Source: BQJD01 sp965652415
GTDB lineage: Bacteria > Pseudomonadota > Gammaproteobacteria > Arenicellales > CAJQKF01
Assembly (NCBI GenBank): GCA_965652415.1
Contig: CBFGVH010000001.1
Location: 75,553 to 139,552, forward strand
DNA length: 64,000 bases
Direction of reading: 5' to 3'
The translations under genes were made by a program, and so were the position numbers. This document shows, in pieces, positions 55,556-64,000 of this stretch (positions are counted from its first letter, which is position 1; the number at the start of each line of letters is the position of its first letter). The notes under the pieces were generated by a model. It worked only from the letters and a program-made list of their open reading frames with translations. It had not been told where the DNA came from and did no database searches.

Positions 55556-56263
55556 TCATTCGTCGAAGACGACGATGACCCGCCGATTGTGCCTGCCCTT
55601 CTTTTCGATCTTCTGCACGCGCACGGCGCCGATCTCGCCGGTGGAGGCGACGTGGGTGCCGCCGCAGGGCTGCAGGTCGACGCCCTCGAAGTGGACGAGG
55701 CGTACCCTCCCCGAGCCGCGCGGAGGCTGTACGGACATGGTGCGCACGAGGTCGGGTTGGGCGTCGAGTTCCTCGTCGGTGATCCAGCGCGAGGTCATCG
55801 GGTGATCCTCGCGGATCAGCTGGTTGAGCCGGGCCGTCACCTCTTCCTTGTCCAGGGTTTCCTGCATGTCGAAGTCGAGCCGCGCGCGGTCCTCGCCGAT
55901 CGAGCCGCCGGTGACGCCGAACGGCACCACCGCGCACAGCATGTGCATACAGCTGTGCAGGCGCATCAAGCGATGACGACGCTCCCAGTCGATGGCCAGC
56001 ACCACCCGCTCGCCCACTGACGGCAGGGGCGCATCGGCCTCGATCAAGTGCTCGATGCCGCCTCCTTCACCCTTGCGCGTGTCCTCGACGCGTACGCTGG
56101 TGCCGTCGGCGAGCGTCATGGCGCCCGAGTCGCCGGGCTGGCCTCCGCCCTCCGGGTAGAACACCGTGCGGTCGACGACCACGCGCCGGTCCTCTACCGA
56201 GACCACCGTGGCGTCGCATTGCTTCAGGTATCCATCGTCGCGGAACAGTTCTTCTGTCGCCAT
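55556..56263 (-). CDS. AlaX-type alanyl-tRNA editing protein
   Basis: Free-standing homologue of the AlaRS editing domain, 235 residues, removing Ser or Gly from mischarged tRNA(Ala). Zinc ligands are His103 and His107 (HSCMHML) and Cys200 and His204 (CGGTHV). The N-terminal FYPEGGGQPGD motif is typical of AlaX with the additional domain. GGAG precedes the ATG by about seven bases. It follows the aminotransferase gene by 38 bases on the same strand. Confidence 0.92.
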   Translation of the reverse strand: MATEELFRDDGYLKQCDATVVSVEDRRVVVDRTVFYPEGGGQPGDSGAMTLADGTSVRVEDTRKGEGGGIEHLIEADAPLPSVGERVVLAIDWERRHRLMRLHSCMHMLCAVVPFGVTGGSIGEDRARLDFDMQETLDKEEVTARLNQLIREDHPMTSRWITDEELDAQPDLVRTMSVQPPRGSGRVRLVHFEGVDLQPCGGTHVASTGEIGAVRVQKIEKKGRHNRRVIVVFDE

Positions 56264-56301
56264 CGTGTTCTCCTGGATTGCTGTTGCCGTCGGCGCCGGA
56301 T

Positions 56302-57558
56302 TCACTCGAGCGCCGACAGCGCTTTCTCGAGACTGCCGAGGAGCTCGTCGATGGATTCCATCCGGCACGTGCCGACCGAGATCCTGAACCACTGCCCCAT
56401 GTCCGCGGCGCCGAAAAAGGAGAACGGCAGGATCCCGACCCGAGCCTCGTCGAGCAGGTAGCGCAGAGCGTCGTCGGCCGAGCCGATGACCTGCCCGGAC
56501 GGCGTGCGCCTGCCGACCAGGCCGATGCGCACGGTCAGGTAGATACCCGCCTGGGGCGCGATCGCGTCGACGTCCAGGCCGCGCGACTTCATGGCTACAA
56601 AGCCCCGGTAGATGGCATCCAGACGCTCGTTCAGCGCCCGGCGAAAGGGCACGAGGAACGACTCGACCCCGGCCATGTCCTCGAGGTACTTCCCCACCGC
56701 CACCTGTTCCGCCTTCGGCGCCCACGCGCCGACATAGGCGATGATGTCCGAGACGCTGCGAATGAGATGGCGCGGCCCGAGTCCCCAGCCGACCCGCACG
56801 CCAGTACCGGCGAAGGCCTTGGACAGGCCGTCGGCGGCCAGCAGGTAGTCGCGGACCTCCGGGCACAGCCGCACCGGGTGAGGATACTCGATGCCCTCGA
56901 ACGTGAGCAGCCAGTACACCTGGTCGAACATCACGTACAGCGGCTTGGCGCCCGTCCCGCGGCGGCGGTTCTCGGCCACCACCAGCTCGCAGATCTCGCG
57001 CAGCTGGTCGGCGCCGAACACGGTCCCGGTGGGATTCTGCGGCGAACACAGCGCGAGCATGGCCGCGTCCGCGAGGTAAGGTTCCAACTCCTCCGCCGTG
57101 GGCAGGAAGTTGTTTTCCGGCCGGGTCGATACAGGTACGGCGAACGCCTGGCACAGGTGGCAGTAGGAGTCGTTCATCCACGACGGCACCGGGTACACCA
57201 CGCGGTCGCCGGGGTCGACCACGGTGCGATACATGCCGTAGATCAGCGGCCGCGAACCGCTCGAAACCTGGATCTCGGAAGGATCGTACTCGAGGCCGGC
57301 GAAGTGGCGCACGAGGTTCGAGACGCCCTCGCGAAGCGACGGCAGGCCGACGGCGCCGGGGTAGTTGGTCTGGTGCTCGCGATAGCCGTCGATGATCGCC
57401 TCGCTGAGCGCTTCGGGAATGGGAAAGATGCGCGAGTCGAAATCGCCGACGGTGAAATTGAAGAAGCGTTCGCCGCGAGCGATCTTCTCGTTGATCTGGG
57501 CGGCAACGCGCAGGATGGGCGGCGTCGACGTCTCGCCGGCGATTTTCGAGATTCTCAT
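56302..57558 (-). CDS. Class I/II pyridoxal-phosphate aminotransferase
   Basis: Fold-type I aminotransferase of 418 residues. Asn175 (SPQNPTG), Asp212 and Tyr215 (FDQVYW), the PLP lysine Lys247 (DGLSKAFAG) and a C-terminal arginine (WFRISVG) are the expected active-site set. It resembles aspartate-type enzymes but the substrate is unassigned. Likely in an operon with the AlaX gene downstream; upstream metF ends 81 bases away on the same strand. Confidence 0.85.
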   Translation of the reverse strand: MRISKIAGETSTPPILRVAAQINEKIARGERFFNFTVGDFDSRIFPIPEALSEAIIDGYREHQTNYPGAVGLPSLREGVSNLVRHFAGLEYDPSEIQVSSGSRPLIYGMYRTVVDPGDRVVYPVPSWMNDSYCHLCQAFAVPVSTRPENNFLPTAEELEPYLADAAMLALCSPQNPTGTVFGADQLREICELVVAENRRRGTGAKPLYVMFDQVYWLLTFEGIEYPHPVRLCPEVRDYLLAADGLSKAFAGTGVRVGWGLGPRHLIRSVSDIIAYVGAWAPKAEQVAVGKYLEDMAGVESFLVPFRRALNERLDAIYRGFVAMKSRGLDVDAIAPQAGIYLTVRIGLVGRRTPSGQVIGSADDALRYLLDEARVGILPFSFFGAADMGQWFRISVGTCRMESIDELLGSLEKALSALE

Positions 57559-57639
57559 GCCTTGGTCCGGGCGGTTCGGGGACGCGCATTGTAGCAGCCC
57601 GCCGGACCCGGCGACCGCCGCGCGGCAGTTGCCGCTCTC

Positions 57640-58623
57640 CTACGCCAGTTTGAAATTGCCCTCGCTGCTTGCGGCACCGACCGTGCCACGTCCGAGCCCG
57701 AGTATGTGGCAAATGGCGCTGGTCAGCTCGGGGCGATTCAAGGTGTAGAAGTGAAAGTGCTCGACGCCGTGTTCGATGAGCCTGGCGCATTGCTCCGTCG
57801 CGACCGTGGTGGCGACCATGTCGCGCACTTCCGGAGCGTCGTCGAGGGTGCTGAACAGCTCGTGCATCCAGTGGGGAATCACGGCGCCGCAGGTGTCGGC
57901 GAAACGGCGCGTGCCGGCGAAGCTCACGATCGGCAGGATGCCCGGCACGATCGGGATTCGAATTCCCGCGCGAACGGCGAGGTCACGGAATCGCAGGAAG
58001 TTATCGCTGTCGAAGAAGAACTGCGTGATGGCCCGGGTGGCGCCGGCATCCTGCTTCGCCTTGAGCGCATCGATGTCCTGGTCGAGGTCGCGCGACTCCG
58101 GGTGTTTTTCGGGATAGGTGGCGACGCTGATCTCGAAGTCGCCGCGGCAGCGTATGGCAGCCACCAGCTGGTCGGCGCGGCGGTAGGCGCCGCCGTCGAG
58201 GAGTTGGTGGTCGGCACCCGCCGGCAGGTCTCCGCGCAGGGCCACGAAGTGCCGCACGCCGCGCGCCGCGAAGGCGTCGATGGCCTCGTCGATTTCGGCG
58301 GCGCTCGATCCGACACAGGTCAGGTGCGCCGCCACCGGCACCTGCCCCCGCTCGAGCATCCCCGCCACCGCCGCCAGGGAGCGGTCCCTGCTCGAACCGC
58401 CCGCCCCATAGGTCATGGAGAAGAACTCCGGACCGAGCGTGGCGAGCCGGTCGATCGTGTCCTCGAGGCGCTGTGCACCCTCGTCGTCCTTCGGCGGAAA
58501 GAACTCGAACGACATCACGATGCGCTCGCGGATCGACACCACGCGCGACGACTCGCGACGTCGGTGCAGGCGGTCGAGGGTTTCCCTGAGGTTGATGCCG
58601 AAAGGACTCGTCATTGTCATCAC
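57640..58623 (-). CDS. metF: 5,10-methylenetetrahydrofolate reductase
   Basis: FAD enzyme giving 5-methyl-THF for methionine synthesis, 327 residues. SFEFFPPKDDEG near residue 38, FFSMTYGAGGSSRD near 67, HLTCVG near 100 and the ATRAITQFFFD block are conserved. The first ATG overlaps the upstream TGA (ATGATGA); a third ATG at 58614 is also possible. The N-terminal ~35 residues before the FFPPK block are longer than usual. Translational coupling to the ArsR-methyltransferase gene suggests shared control. Confidence 0.95.
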   Translation of the reverse strand: MMTMTSPFGINLRETLDRLHRRRESSRVVSIRERIVMSFEFFPPKDDEGAQRLEDTIDRLATLGPEFFSMTYGAGGSSRDRSLAAVAGMLERGQVPVAAHLTCVGSSAAEIDEAIDAFAARGVRHFVALRGDLPAGADHQLLDGGAYRRADQLVAAIRCRGDFEISVATYPEKHPESRDLDQDIDALKAKQDAGATRAITQFFFDSDNFLRFRDLAVRAGIRIPIVPGILPIVSFAGTRRFADTCGAVIPHWMHELFSTLDDAPEVRDMVATTVATEQCARLIEHGVEHFHFYTLNRPELTSAICHILGLGRGTVGAASSEGNFKLA

Positions 58624-59615
58624 TGGGTTCCGGGAAGTGAGTGGACGTGGGTCGCGGCGGGCAGCCCTGCCGGCAGCGGGTAGCCGCCGACCCAGATCAG
58701 CACATCGAGTCGACTATCGCCGGCAGTCGAATCGTCGGGTAGCGAGACGGTACGCTCACAGGCGAGTCCCGCTTCCTTGAACCAGGCAGCGATCTCGCGC
58801 GGCTCGAAGCCCAGCCTCCGGTGGGCGAATTCCTCGCGCAGGCGCTCGTTGCCGTGCGGCGCGAAATCGACCATCAGCAACACGCCGCCCGGCGCCAGGA
58901 TCCTGGCGGCCTGCTCGATCACCACGGCCGGATTCTCGAGGAAGTGCAGGACGTGGTGGATGGTGACGAGGTCCGCCGAGCCATCGTCGACGTCGGGGTG
59001 GCTGATGTCGCCGTAGCGCGCCTGGCAGTGCACAAATCGCTCTCCAGCGAGATTCGCCCGCGCCACCGCAAGCATCTCGCGGCTGTTGTCGATGCCGACG
59101 GCGGATCGCACCCGCGGCGCGAACAGCTGCAGCATGCGGCCGGTGCCGGTGCCGAGATCCACGTGTCGCTCGAAGCGGCGTTCGCCGACCAGTTCGAGCA
59201 GCGTTTCGCCGACCCGACCTTCGAGACTGTAGCGGCCGCGCACGCTGTCCCACTCTTTGGCGTTGCGATCGAAGTAGCGGGCGGCGCGTTCCTGGTGCGC
59301 GCGGTGAAGCCTGGCAAGGCGCCCGAGGTCGTTGCGCACCTGGCGGTCGTCGCGCGGCAGGTTGTGCCGCACGAGCCGCACCAGCGGATGGTCGGCAAGA
59401 CGGTAGAACACCCAGGAACCTTCCTGGTGGCGCTCGACGACGCCGGCGTCGCTCAGGAGCTTGAGGTGCCGGCTCACCCGGGGCTGGCTCTGTTCGAGGA
59501 CCACCGTCAGCTCGGTCACCGTCAGCTCTCCGTGCAGCAGTATCGCGACGATCCGGAGCCGACTCGACTCGGCAACCCCTTTCAACCCGGACAGCAGATT
59601 GTCGAACGAAGACAT
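58620..59615 (-). CDS. ArsR-type regulator fused to a SAM-dependent methyltransferase
   Basis: Two-domain protein of 331 residues. An ArsR-like winged helix (about 5-85: SSRLRIVAILL, TELTVVLEQSQPRVSRHLKLL) is joined to a class I methyltransferase (about 110-265) with motif I VDLGTGTGRM, VGIDNS and MVDFAPHG. The recognition helix lacks the cysteines of metal sensors. Such fusions are known next to metF in proteobacteria and probably sense SAM or S-adenosylhomocysteine (inference). The stop overlaps the metF start, and a 22-base imperfect palindrome lies 30 bases upstream. Confidence 0.9.
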   Translation of the reverse strand: MSSFDNLLSGLKGVAESSRLRIVAILLHGELTVTELTVVLEQSQPRVSRHLKLLSDAGVVERHQEGSWVFYRLADHPLVRLVRHNLPRDDRQVRNDLGRLARLHRAHQERAARYFDRNAKEWDSVRGRYSLEGRVGETLLELVGERRFERHVDLGTGTGRMLQLFAPRVRSAVGIDNSREMLAVARANLAGERFVHCQARYGDISHPDVDDGSADLVTIHHVLHFLENPAVVIEQAARILAPGGVLLMVDFAPHGNERLREEFAHRRLGFEPREIAAWFKEAGLACERTVSLPDDSTAGDSRLDVLIWVGGYPLPAGLPAATHVHSLPGTQ

Positions 59616-59644
59616 GGTTCAAATCCGTGACATTTCGACATAAT

Positions 59645-59666
59645 CATATCACGATATCTTTATATG
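59645..59666. promoter_or_regulatory. AT-rich imperfect palindrome upstream of arsR-metF, probable operator
   Basis: A 22-base inverted repeat with CATAT at the left end, central GATATC and ATATG at the right end; 9 of 11 positions are complementary. It is strongly AT-rich in a GC-rich genome and lies 30 bases before the regulator's ATG, as expected for autoregulation by an ArsR dimer. Confidence 0.6.
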
Positions 59667-59776
59667 ACAACCACCTATGTCCCACCCGACAAAAATTGAT
59701 CCGTACAACCCGGCGAGCCTTCCCGTGGGCCGAGGTCCCGCGCGTTTCGCGGTATCGGGGAACCTGCGGGGCCCGA

Positions 59777-61354
59777 TCAGCCGAACAGGACCTCCGGCAG
59801 CCAGGTCGCCAGCTCGGGAAAGATGGCAAGCAACCCGAGGCTGGACAACTGGATCGCCACGAACGGCACTATGCCGCGGTACAGGTCGATGGTCCTCACC
59901 GTCGCCGGCATGACACCGCGCAAGTAGAACAGGGCGAACCCGAACGGCGGCGTCAGGAAGGAAGTCTGAAGATTCACGGCGATCATGATGCCCAGCCACA
60001 CCGGGTCGACGCCCATCATGAGCAGACCTGGTGCGACGATCGGAACGACGATCAGCGTGATCTCGATGAAGTCAAGGAAGAAGCCGAGGAAAAACAGCGC
60101 GACCATCACGATGATCACGGCGCCGGTCACGCCTCCGGGCATGTTCTCCAGCATCGTGCGCACGGTATCGTCGCCGCCGAGACCACGAAAAACCACGGAG
60201 AACAGCGCTGCCCCGACCAGGATCAGGAACACCATCGAAGTGAGCTTGGTGGCGGAGCGAACCACGTACTTGAGCACGTCGTTTCGCCTGGTGCGCCACA
60301 ACGCCACGGCCAGGCTGTAGAGCGCGCCGACGCAAAGCACGACCGCGAGCGCGATTCCCGCGGTCTCGGTCGGCGTTCGGCTCATGCGGTTCAGTCGCAC
60401 GTCCAGGGACGTGGTCAGAAGCAACAGGCCAACGAGGCACACGACGCCGATGTACGTCGACCAGGGCCGCGACGGGTTGACATAGTGCCCGGCCAGCAGT
60501 ATCGACCCGACGGCACCGACGCTGGCGGCCTCGGTCGGTGACGCGATTCCCCCGAGAATCGACCCCAGGACCGCGACGATGAGCACCAGCGGCGGAACCA
60601 CGGCTCCGAGGGCATAGGAAACGATCCGACCCCGGGCCTCGGCGGGAATGTCCTCGTCGCGCAGCGGCGGCGACGACGACGGCCGCGCGAACGCCATCAC
60701 CACCTGGTAGATCATGTACAAGGCAACGAGGCACAACCCGGGCAGCAGCGCGCCGGCGAACAGGTCCCCGACCGATACCGTTTCCGGGGCGAACTTGCCC
60801 TGGGCGAGTTGCGCCTGCTGGTACGCGGAGGAGATCACGTCCGCGAGGATGATCAGTACTATGGATGGCGGAATGATCTGCCCGAGTGTGCCCGCCGCGC
60901 AGATCATTCCGCTCGACAGCGAACCCGAATAGCCGCGTCGCAGCATTGTCGGCAAGGCCAGAAGGCCCATCGTCACAACGGTCGCGCCCACGATTCCGGT
61001 GGATGCGGCCATCAAGGCGCCGACGACGCAAACCGCGATGCCGAGACCGCCGCGCATTCGTCCGAACAGCAGCGCCATCGATTCCAGCAACTGCTCCGCC
61101 ACGCGCGAGCGCTCGAGCATCACGCCCATGAATATGAAAAGCGGCACCGCGATCAACACCTGGTTGGTCATGATGCCGAAGATGCGCTGCGGAAACGCGC
61201 CGAGAATGTCGAAATTGAAAACGCCGAGGGCGGTGCCCAGGCCGGCGAACAGCAGGCTCACCCCGGTGATCGTGAAGGCGACCGGGAAACCCGCAAGTAT
61301 CGCCACGCACAGCGTGGCGAACATCAGGACATCGAGGATCTCGTTGATCGCCAT
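59777..61354 (-). CDS. TRAP transporter large permease DctM
   Basis: Large integral membrane subunit of 525 residues with about 12-14 hydrophobic helices, performing ion-coupled solute import. Recognisable blocks are AGFPVAFTITGVSLLFAG, VAVPLFIFMG-like near 70, GLGIAVCVVGALMAASTG, CAAGTLGQIIPPSI and NLQTSFLTPPFGFALFYLRG. A central insertion (about 225-400) makes it longer than the 430-residue standard form. Its ATG shares one base with the dctQ stop codon (TGATG). Confidence 0.94.
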   Translation of the reverse strand: MAINEILDVLMFATLCVAILAGFPVAFTITGVSLLFAGLGTALGVFNFDILGAFPQRIFGIMTNQVLIAVPLFIFMGVMLERSRVAEQLLESMALLFGRMRGGLGIAVCVVGALMAASTGIVGATVVTMGLLALPTMLRRGYSGSLSSGMICAAGTLGQIIPPSIVLIILADVISSAYQQAQLAQGKFAPETVSVGDLFAGALLPGLCLVALYMIYQVVMAFARPSSSPPLRDEDIPAEARGRIVSYALGAVVPPLVLIVAVLGSILGGIASPTEAASVGAVGSILLAGHYVNPSRPWSTYIGVVCLVGLLLLTTSLDVRLNRMSRTPTETAGIALAVVLCVGALYSLAVALWRTRRNDVLKYVVRSATKLTSMVFLILVGAALFSVVFRGLGGDDTVRTMLENMPGGVTGAVIIVMVALFFLGFFLDFIEITLIVVPIVAPGLLMMGVDPVWLGIMIAVNLQTSFLTPPFGFALFYLRGVMPATVRTIDLYRGIVPFVAIQLSSLGLLAIFPELATWLPEVLFG

Positions 61355-61908
61355 CAGGCGTGCGACGCGGACCGGGAGTCGGAGCCGGTTCCGGGATCAT
61401 CCCCGCCTTCACGGAGCGTGCGAAGCGCACGCAGCACGACGGACAAACCCTGGAGGATCAGCATCGCCGCGAACACGAGGATGACGGTCTTGAACAAGAA
61501 CACGCCCGGCAGCCCGCTCGTCTCGCGCGAGCCTTCGAGCACGCTCCAGGACCTCGCCACATATGGCCAGGCAAGGTAGAGGATCAGCACGCAAGTCGGC
61601 CACAACATCAAGACGACCCCCGCGATGTTCACGAGCGCCTGGGTTCGCGGCCGCGCCTCGCGATAGAAGATGTCGACGCGGACATGACCATCCTCGGCGA
61701 GCGTGTACGCGGCGGCCATCATGAACAATACGCCGTGCAGGTACACGACGATCTCGTACATGGCCAGGGACCCGGCGCCGAACACGTAGCGCATCACGAC
61801 GATCCCGAACTGGGCGAGCACCATCGCCAACAGCAGCCAGGACACGGCCCGCCCGACGAGCGTGTTGACGCGGTCGATCGAACGACTGAGGGAAGTCAGA
61901 ACGGACAA
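61354..61908 (-). CDS. TRAP transporter small permease DctQ
   Basis: Small membrane subunit of about 184 residues with four hydrophobic helices (near 21-41, 55-77, 97-118 and 142-165). MYEIVVYLHGVLFMMAAAYTLAEDGHVRVDIFY is a family hallmark (positions about 47-79). The start is uncertain: a TTG at 61908, with a GGGGAT stretch about ten bases upstream, fits the expected N-terminus. The frame is open to 62142 but the extra part is Arg/Gly-rich and unlikely. Between dctP and dctM. Confidence 0.88.
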   Translation of the reverse strand: MSVLTSLSRSIDRVNTLVGRAVSWLLLAMVLAQFGIVVMRYVFGAGSLAMYEIVVYLHGVLFMMAAAYTLAEDGHVRVDIFYREARPRTQALVNIAGVVLMLWPTCVLILYLAWPYVARSWSVLEGSRETSGLPGVFLFKTVILVFAAMLILQGLSVVLRALRTLREGGDDPGTGSDSRSASHA

Positions 61909-62075
61909 GATGAACGCATCCCCGCCGACCGAAACCGGATCCGCCCGCGCACCGGCCACGAGACCGGTCGGGGCGAACCAGGTTGCGCCGGCAATGGCGA
62001 CCTGCCGTCGCCCACCTCGATCACGGCCACGTCCGTCAGATCGTGGACGAAAACGGACGTGCCGCGAGCCCGGTT

Positions 62076-63167
62076 TCAGGCCGGATACGGAATATCCAGT
62101 GCGCGGGTCTGGCCGAAGGCCTCCTCGGCGATGGTGGTCCACTCGGTGGAGTCGGAGCGGAATGCCGCGAGCGACTCGACGACCCGGCGCGACAGGTCGT
62201 CGTGCTCCGCCACCTCGCCAACGACCTCGGCGCAGGCCCGGCCCAGGCGCTCGAGGAGATCATCGGGGAAACGATGCACTTCGACGCCATGCTCCGATAC
62301 GAGCGTATCGAGCGCCTGCTTGTTCTGGGAGTAGAACTCCGACGTGACCAGTCCGTTCTCCGCATGCGCGGCGACCTCGAATATCAGCTGCAGGTCCTGC
62401 GGCAATTCCGACAGCCGGCTCTTCGAAACGGTGAACTCCAGTCCCGCGGTGGGTTCGATCAGGCTCGGGTAGTGATAGTGCTTGTGAATCTGGTACAGGC
62501 CCAGTGCCAGGTCGTTCCACGGACCGACCCACTCGGCAGCGTCCAGCGTTCCGGCCTGAAGCGCCTGGAAGATCTCGCCACCCGGCGTGGTCTGCACGTT
62601 CATGCCGATTCGTCGCCAGGCCTCGCCACCCAGTCCAGCGGTCCGGAAATTCATGCCCTGGATATCGTCGACGCCTTCAAGCTTCTTCGGAAACCAGCCG
62701 CCCATCTGTGACGTGGTATTGCCCGCGTTCCAACCCTTCAGACCGAACTGGTCATAGACCTCGTCCCAGAGTTCCTGGCCGCCGCCGTAGCGCATCCAGG
62801 CATCGTGCTCGACAGTCGTCAGACCGAACGGGGCCGCGGTCATGAAGTTCAGCGCCGGGTGATTACCCTGCCAGTAATACGGCGCCGCATGCATCATGTC
62901 CGCGGTGCCTCCTACGACGGCATCGAATGCCTCGAATGGCGGCACCAACTCCCCGGCCGCGAAGAAATTGACCTTGATACGCCCGTTGCTCATGGTCTCG
63001 AGCCTTCTCGCCAGGCGCTCGGCACTCGTCCCCAACCCGGGCAGACCCTTCGGCCACGTCGTGACCATGGTGAACTCGTAGCGCTCCTGCGCGATCGCGG
63101 GTGCCGAAAGCGTGGTTGCAGCGACGCCGGCGGCCGCACCGCCGGCAAGGAAATTGCGACGTTTCAT
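62076..63167 (-). CDS. TRAP transporter substrate-binding protein DctP, Tat-exported
   Basis: Periplasmic binding protein of 363 residues. The N-terminus MKRRNFLAGG has a twin-arginine motif (RRNFL) followed by a weakly hydrophobic stretch ending SAPAIAQ, typical of the TakP branch, which binds alpha-keto acids and related solutes as dimers. LQAGTLDAAEWVGPWNDLA near residue 212 is the TakP-type binding segment. First gene of dctP-dctQ-dctM, with 167 bases before dctQ. The substrate cannot be fixed from sequence. Confidence 0.93.
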   Translation of the reverse strand: MKRRNFLAGGAAAGVAATTLSAPAIAQERYEFTMVTTWPKGLPGLGTSAERLARRLETMSNGRIKVNFFAAGELVPPFEAFDAVVGGTADMMHAAPYYWQGNHPALNFMTAAPFGLTTVEHDAWMRYGGGQELWDEVYDQFGLKGWNAGNTTSQMGGWFPKKLEGVDDIQGMNFRTAGLGGEAWRRIGMNVQTTPGGEIFQALQAGTLDAAEWVGPWNDLALGLYQIHKHYHYPSLIEPTAGLEFTVSKSRLSELPQDLQLIFEVAAHAENGLVTSEFYSQNKQALDTLVSEHGVEVHRFPDDLLERLGRACAEVVGEVAEHDDLSRRVVESLAAFRSDSTEWTTIAEEAFGQTRALDIPYPA

Positions 63168-63384
63168 GATTCATCTCCCGGGACTTACAATGGATATCGC
63201 GCTCTGGTCGAATCGGGACCCCTGCAGCCGCCGCTCGTTCCTTCCACACCGCCTTGCAGCCGCCGGCGACGTCCCGATGACCTCGCAGTGGCGGGTTCAA
63301 TATATCATGCTGCCTTCGCCACGAGAACTTTTTCAGCGGCACCCGGTCCACTGGCGGAAACCGGTAAACGTCCAGGAGACACTC

Positions 63385-63639
63385 ATGAAATTCAACATCG
63401 AAGTCGACGTGACCCCGGAGGAGCTTCGACGGTTTCTCGGGTTGCCCGACGTCGCCCCCCTGCAGAACGAGCTGCTGGACAAGCTGCGCCAGCGCATCGA
63501 GTCGGGAATGACCGATTACGATCCCGTGAAGCTGATGGAGCCGTTTCTCACCGGCAACGTGAAGTCGTTCGAGGCCATGCAGGACCTGTTCTTCAAGGCC
63601 ATGGCGGGCGGCGGTACCGGGGAGAAAAAGGGCAAATAG
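63385..63639 (+). CDS. Small DUF6489-like protein
   Basis: Protein of 84 residues starting MKFNIEVDVTPEELRRFLGLPDV, followed by an amphipathic helix and a C-terminal stretch with FEAMQDLFFKAMAGGG and GEKKGK. The CTPEE/VTPEELRRF-LGLPDV pattern fits a small proteobacterial family of unknown function that I recall as DUF6489. AGGAG lies nine bases before the ATG. Divergent from the TRAP dctP gene; the repeat array follows. Confidence 0.75.
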   Translation: MKFNIEVDVTPEELRRFLGLPDVAPLQNELLDKLRQRIESGMTDYDPVKLMEPFLTGNVKSFEAMQDLFFKAMAGGGTGEKKGK

Positions 63640-64000
63640 CCATCCGTTCGACGCTTCCGGGGCCGTACGGGCCTACCCGACATGAGAATCATCATTGGCG
63701 CCGTGCACGCCGAACCAATCGCCTGCGAGGCAGGCTCCTACAGCAGTTTCGTTTTGCTGAGGGGCCGGGCATGGCACTGCAGGAGCCGGCCTTGGCGGCG
63801 ATGCTTTGTTTGGCGTCGTGCCTGCCGAACCAATCGCCTGCAGGCTTACCTCCTACAGTGGCTTCGTTTCGCTACGGGGCCGGGGCTGGCACTGTAGGAG
63901 CCGGCCTTGCCGGCGATCCTTTGTTTGGCGTCGTGCCCGCCGATGCAATCGCCTGCAGGCTTACCTCCTACAGTGGCTTCGTTTCGCTACGGGGCCGGGG
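63640..64000. repeat. REP-like repeat array, tandem 115-base units, continuing past the window
   Basis: At least five palindromic copies in alternating orientation: 63716-63743 (inverted), 63778-63803, 63831-63858 (inverted), 63893-63917 and 63946-63973 (inverted). Two types alternate: GCCTGC-AGGC stems with AATCGCCTGCAGG, and GCCGGCCTTGCCGGC stems. The block beginning GGCTTCGTTTCGCTACGG recurs 115 bases apart (63860 and 63975). No gene is seen in this stretch. Confidence 0.88.

Noticed and set aside
59616..59776. Possible SAM or SAH riboswitch upstream of the arsR-metF unit
   Set aside because: The region is AT-rich and shows a protein-type palindrome but no multi-helix riboswitch core.
61909..62142. 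Longer DctQ N-terminus or an extra small gene between dctP and dctQ
   Set aside because: The upstream part of the frame is Arg/Gly-rich and overlaps the dctP 3' end; no hydrophobic or family segment is present.

Overview
The window is chromosomal DNA from a GC-rich (about 65% by eye, not computed) Gram-negative bacterium, almost certainly a gammaproteobacterium. The main evidence is gene order: plsX-fabH-fabG-acpP-fabF-mltG-tmk-holB-pilZ-tatD, a maf-rpmF / sppA-Rieske-rluC / rne neighbourhood, a surE-pcm-yqaA-nlpD cluster, hom-thrC, and a gspD-to-M type II secretion operon. Two TRAP-transporter loci would fit a marine or saline habitat, but that is inference. No prophage, transposase, integrase, CRISPR array, rRNA or tRNA gene was seen.

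Layout. 0-4 kb: an accessory uptake/oxidation locus (TRAP binding protein cut by the left edge, LacI-type regulator with two near-perfect operators, GMC oxidoreductase). 4-11 kb: single genes (M48 lipoprotein protease, YbaK-like deacylase, PhyH dioxygenase, TPR protein, voltage-gated channel, PduO-type cobalamin adenosyltransferase, class III aminotransferase-fold enzyme, TatD). 10.8-19.1 kb, minus strand: fatty-acid and phospholipid synthesis followed by mltG-tmk-holB-pilZ. This block lacks fabD, pabC and yceD at their usual places. 19.3-25.4 kb: maf, sppA, a Rieske protein, rluC and rne, the last with a long structured leader.

25.4-42.8 kb is one long minus-strand run: hom-thrC, gspDEFGHIJKLM, recJ, cysM, a stand-alone PqqD-like protein, a PolB-like exonuclease and rlmD. 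Many of the junctions are stop/start overlaps, so the run may be read as a few long transcripts. gspC and gspN are absent. 43-48.7 kb holds surE-pcm-yqaA-nlpD, without rpoS after nlpD, and a Lon protease. 48.9-53.1 kb holds a CDF metal exporter, a Gfo/Idh/MocA oxidoreductase and a CitE-like lyase divergent from an IclR regulator.

53.1-64 kb starts and ends with REP-like palindromic repeats; the right-hand group is a 115-base tandem array running off the window. Between them lie htpX divergent from an SPFH-GYF protein, an AlaX-type editing protein, a class I aminotransferase, an ArsR-methyltransferase fusion overlapping metF, a complete TRAP system with a Tat-exported binding protein, and a small DUF6489-like protein.

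Most of the window is core metabolism and cell-envelope biology. The less ordinary items are the LacI operator pair, the channel with an acidic selectivity filter, the orphan PqqD protein, the HtpX/SPFH-GYF pair, the ArsR-methyltransferase/metF unit with its AT-rich palindrome, and the repeat arrays.
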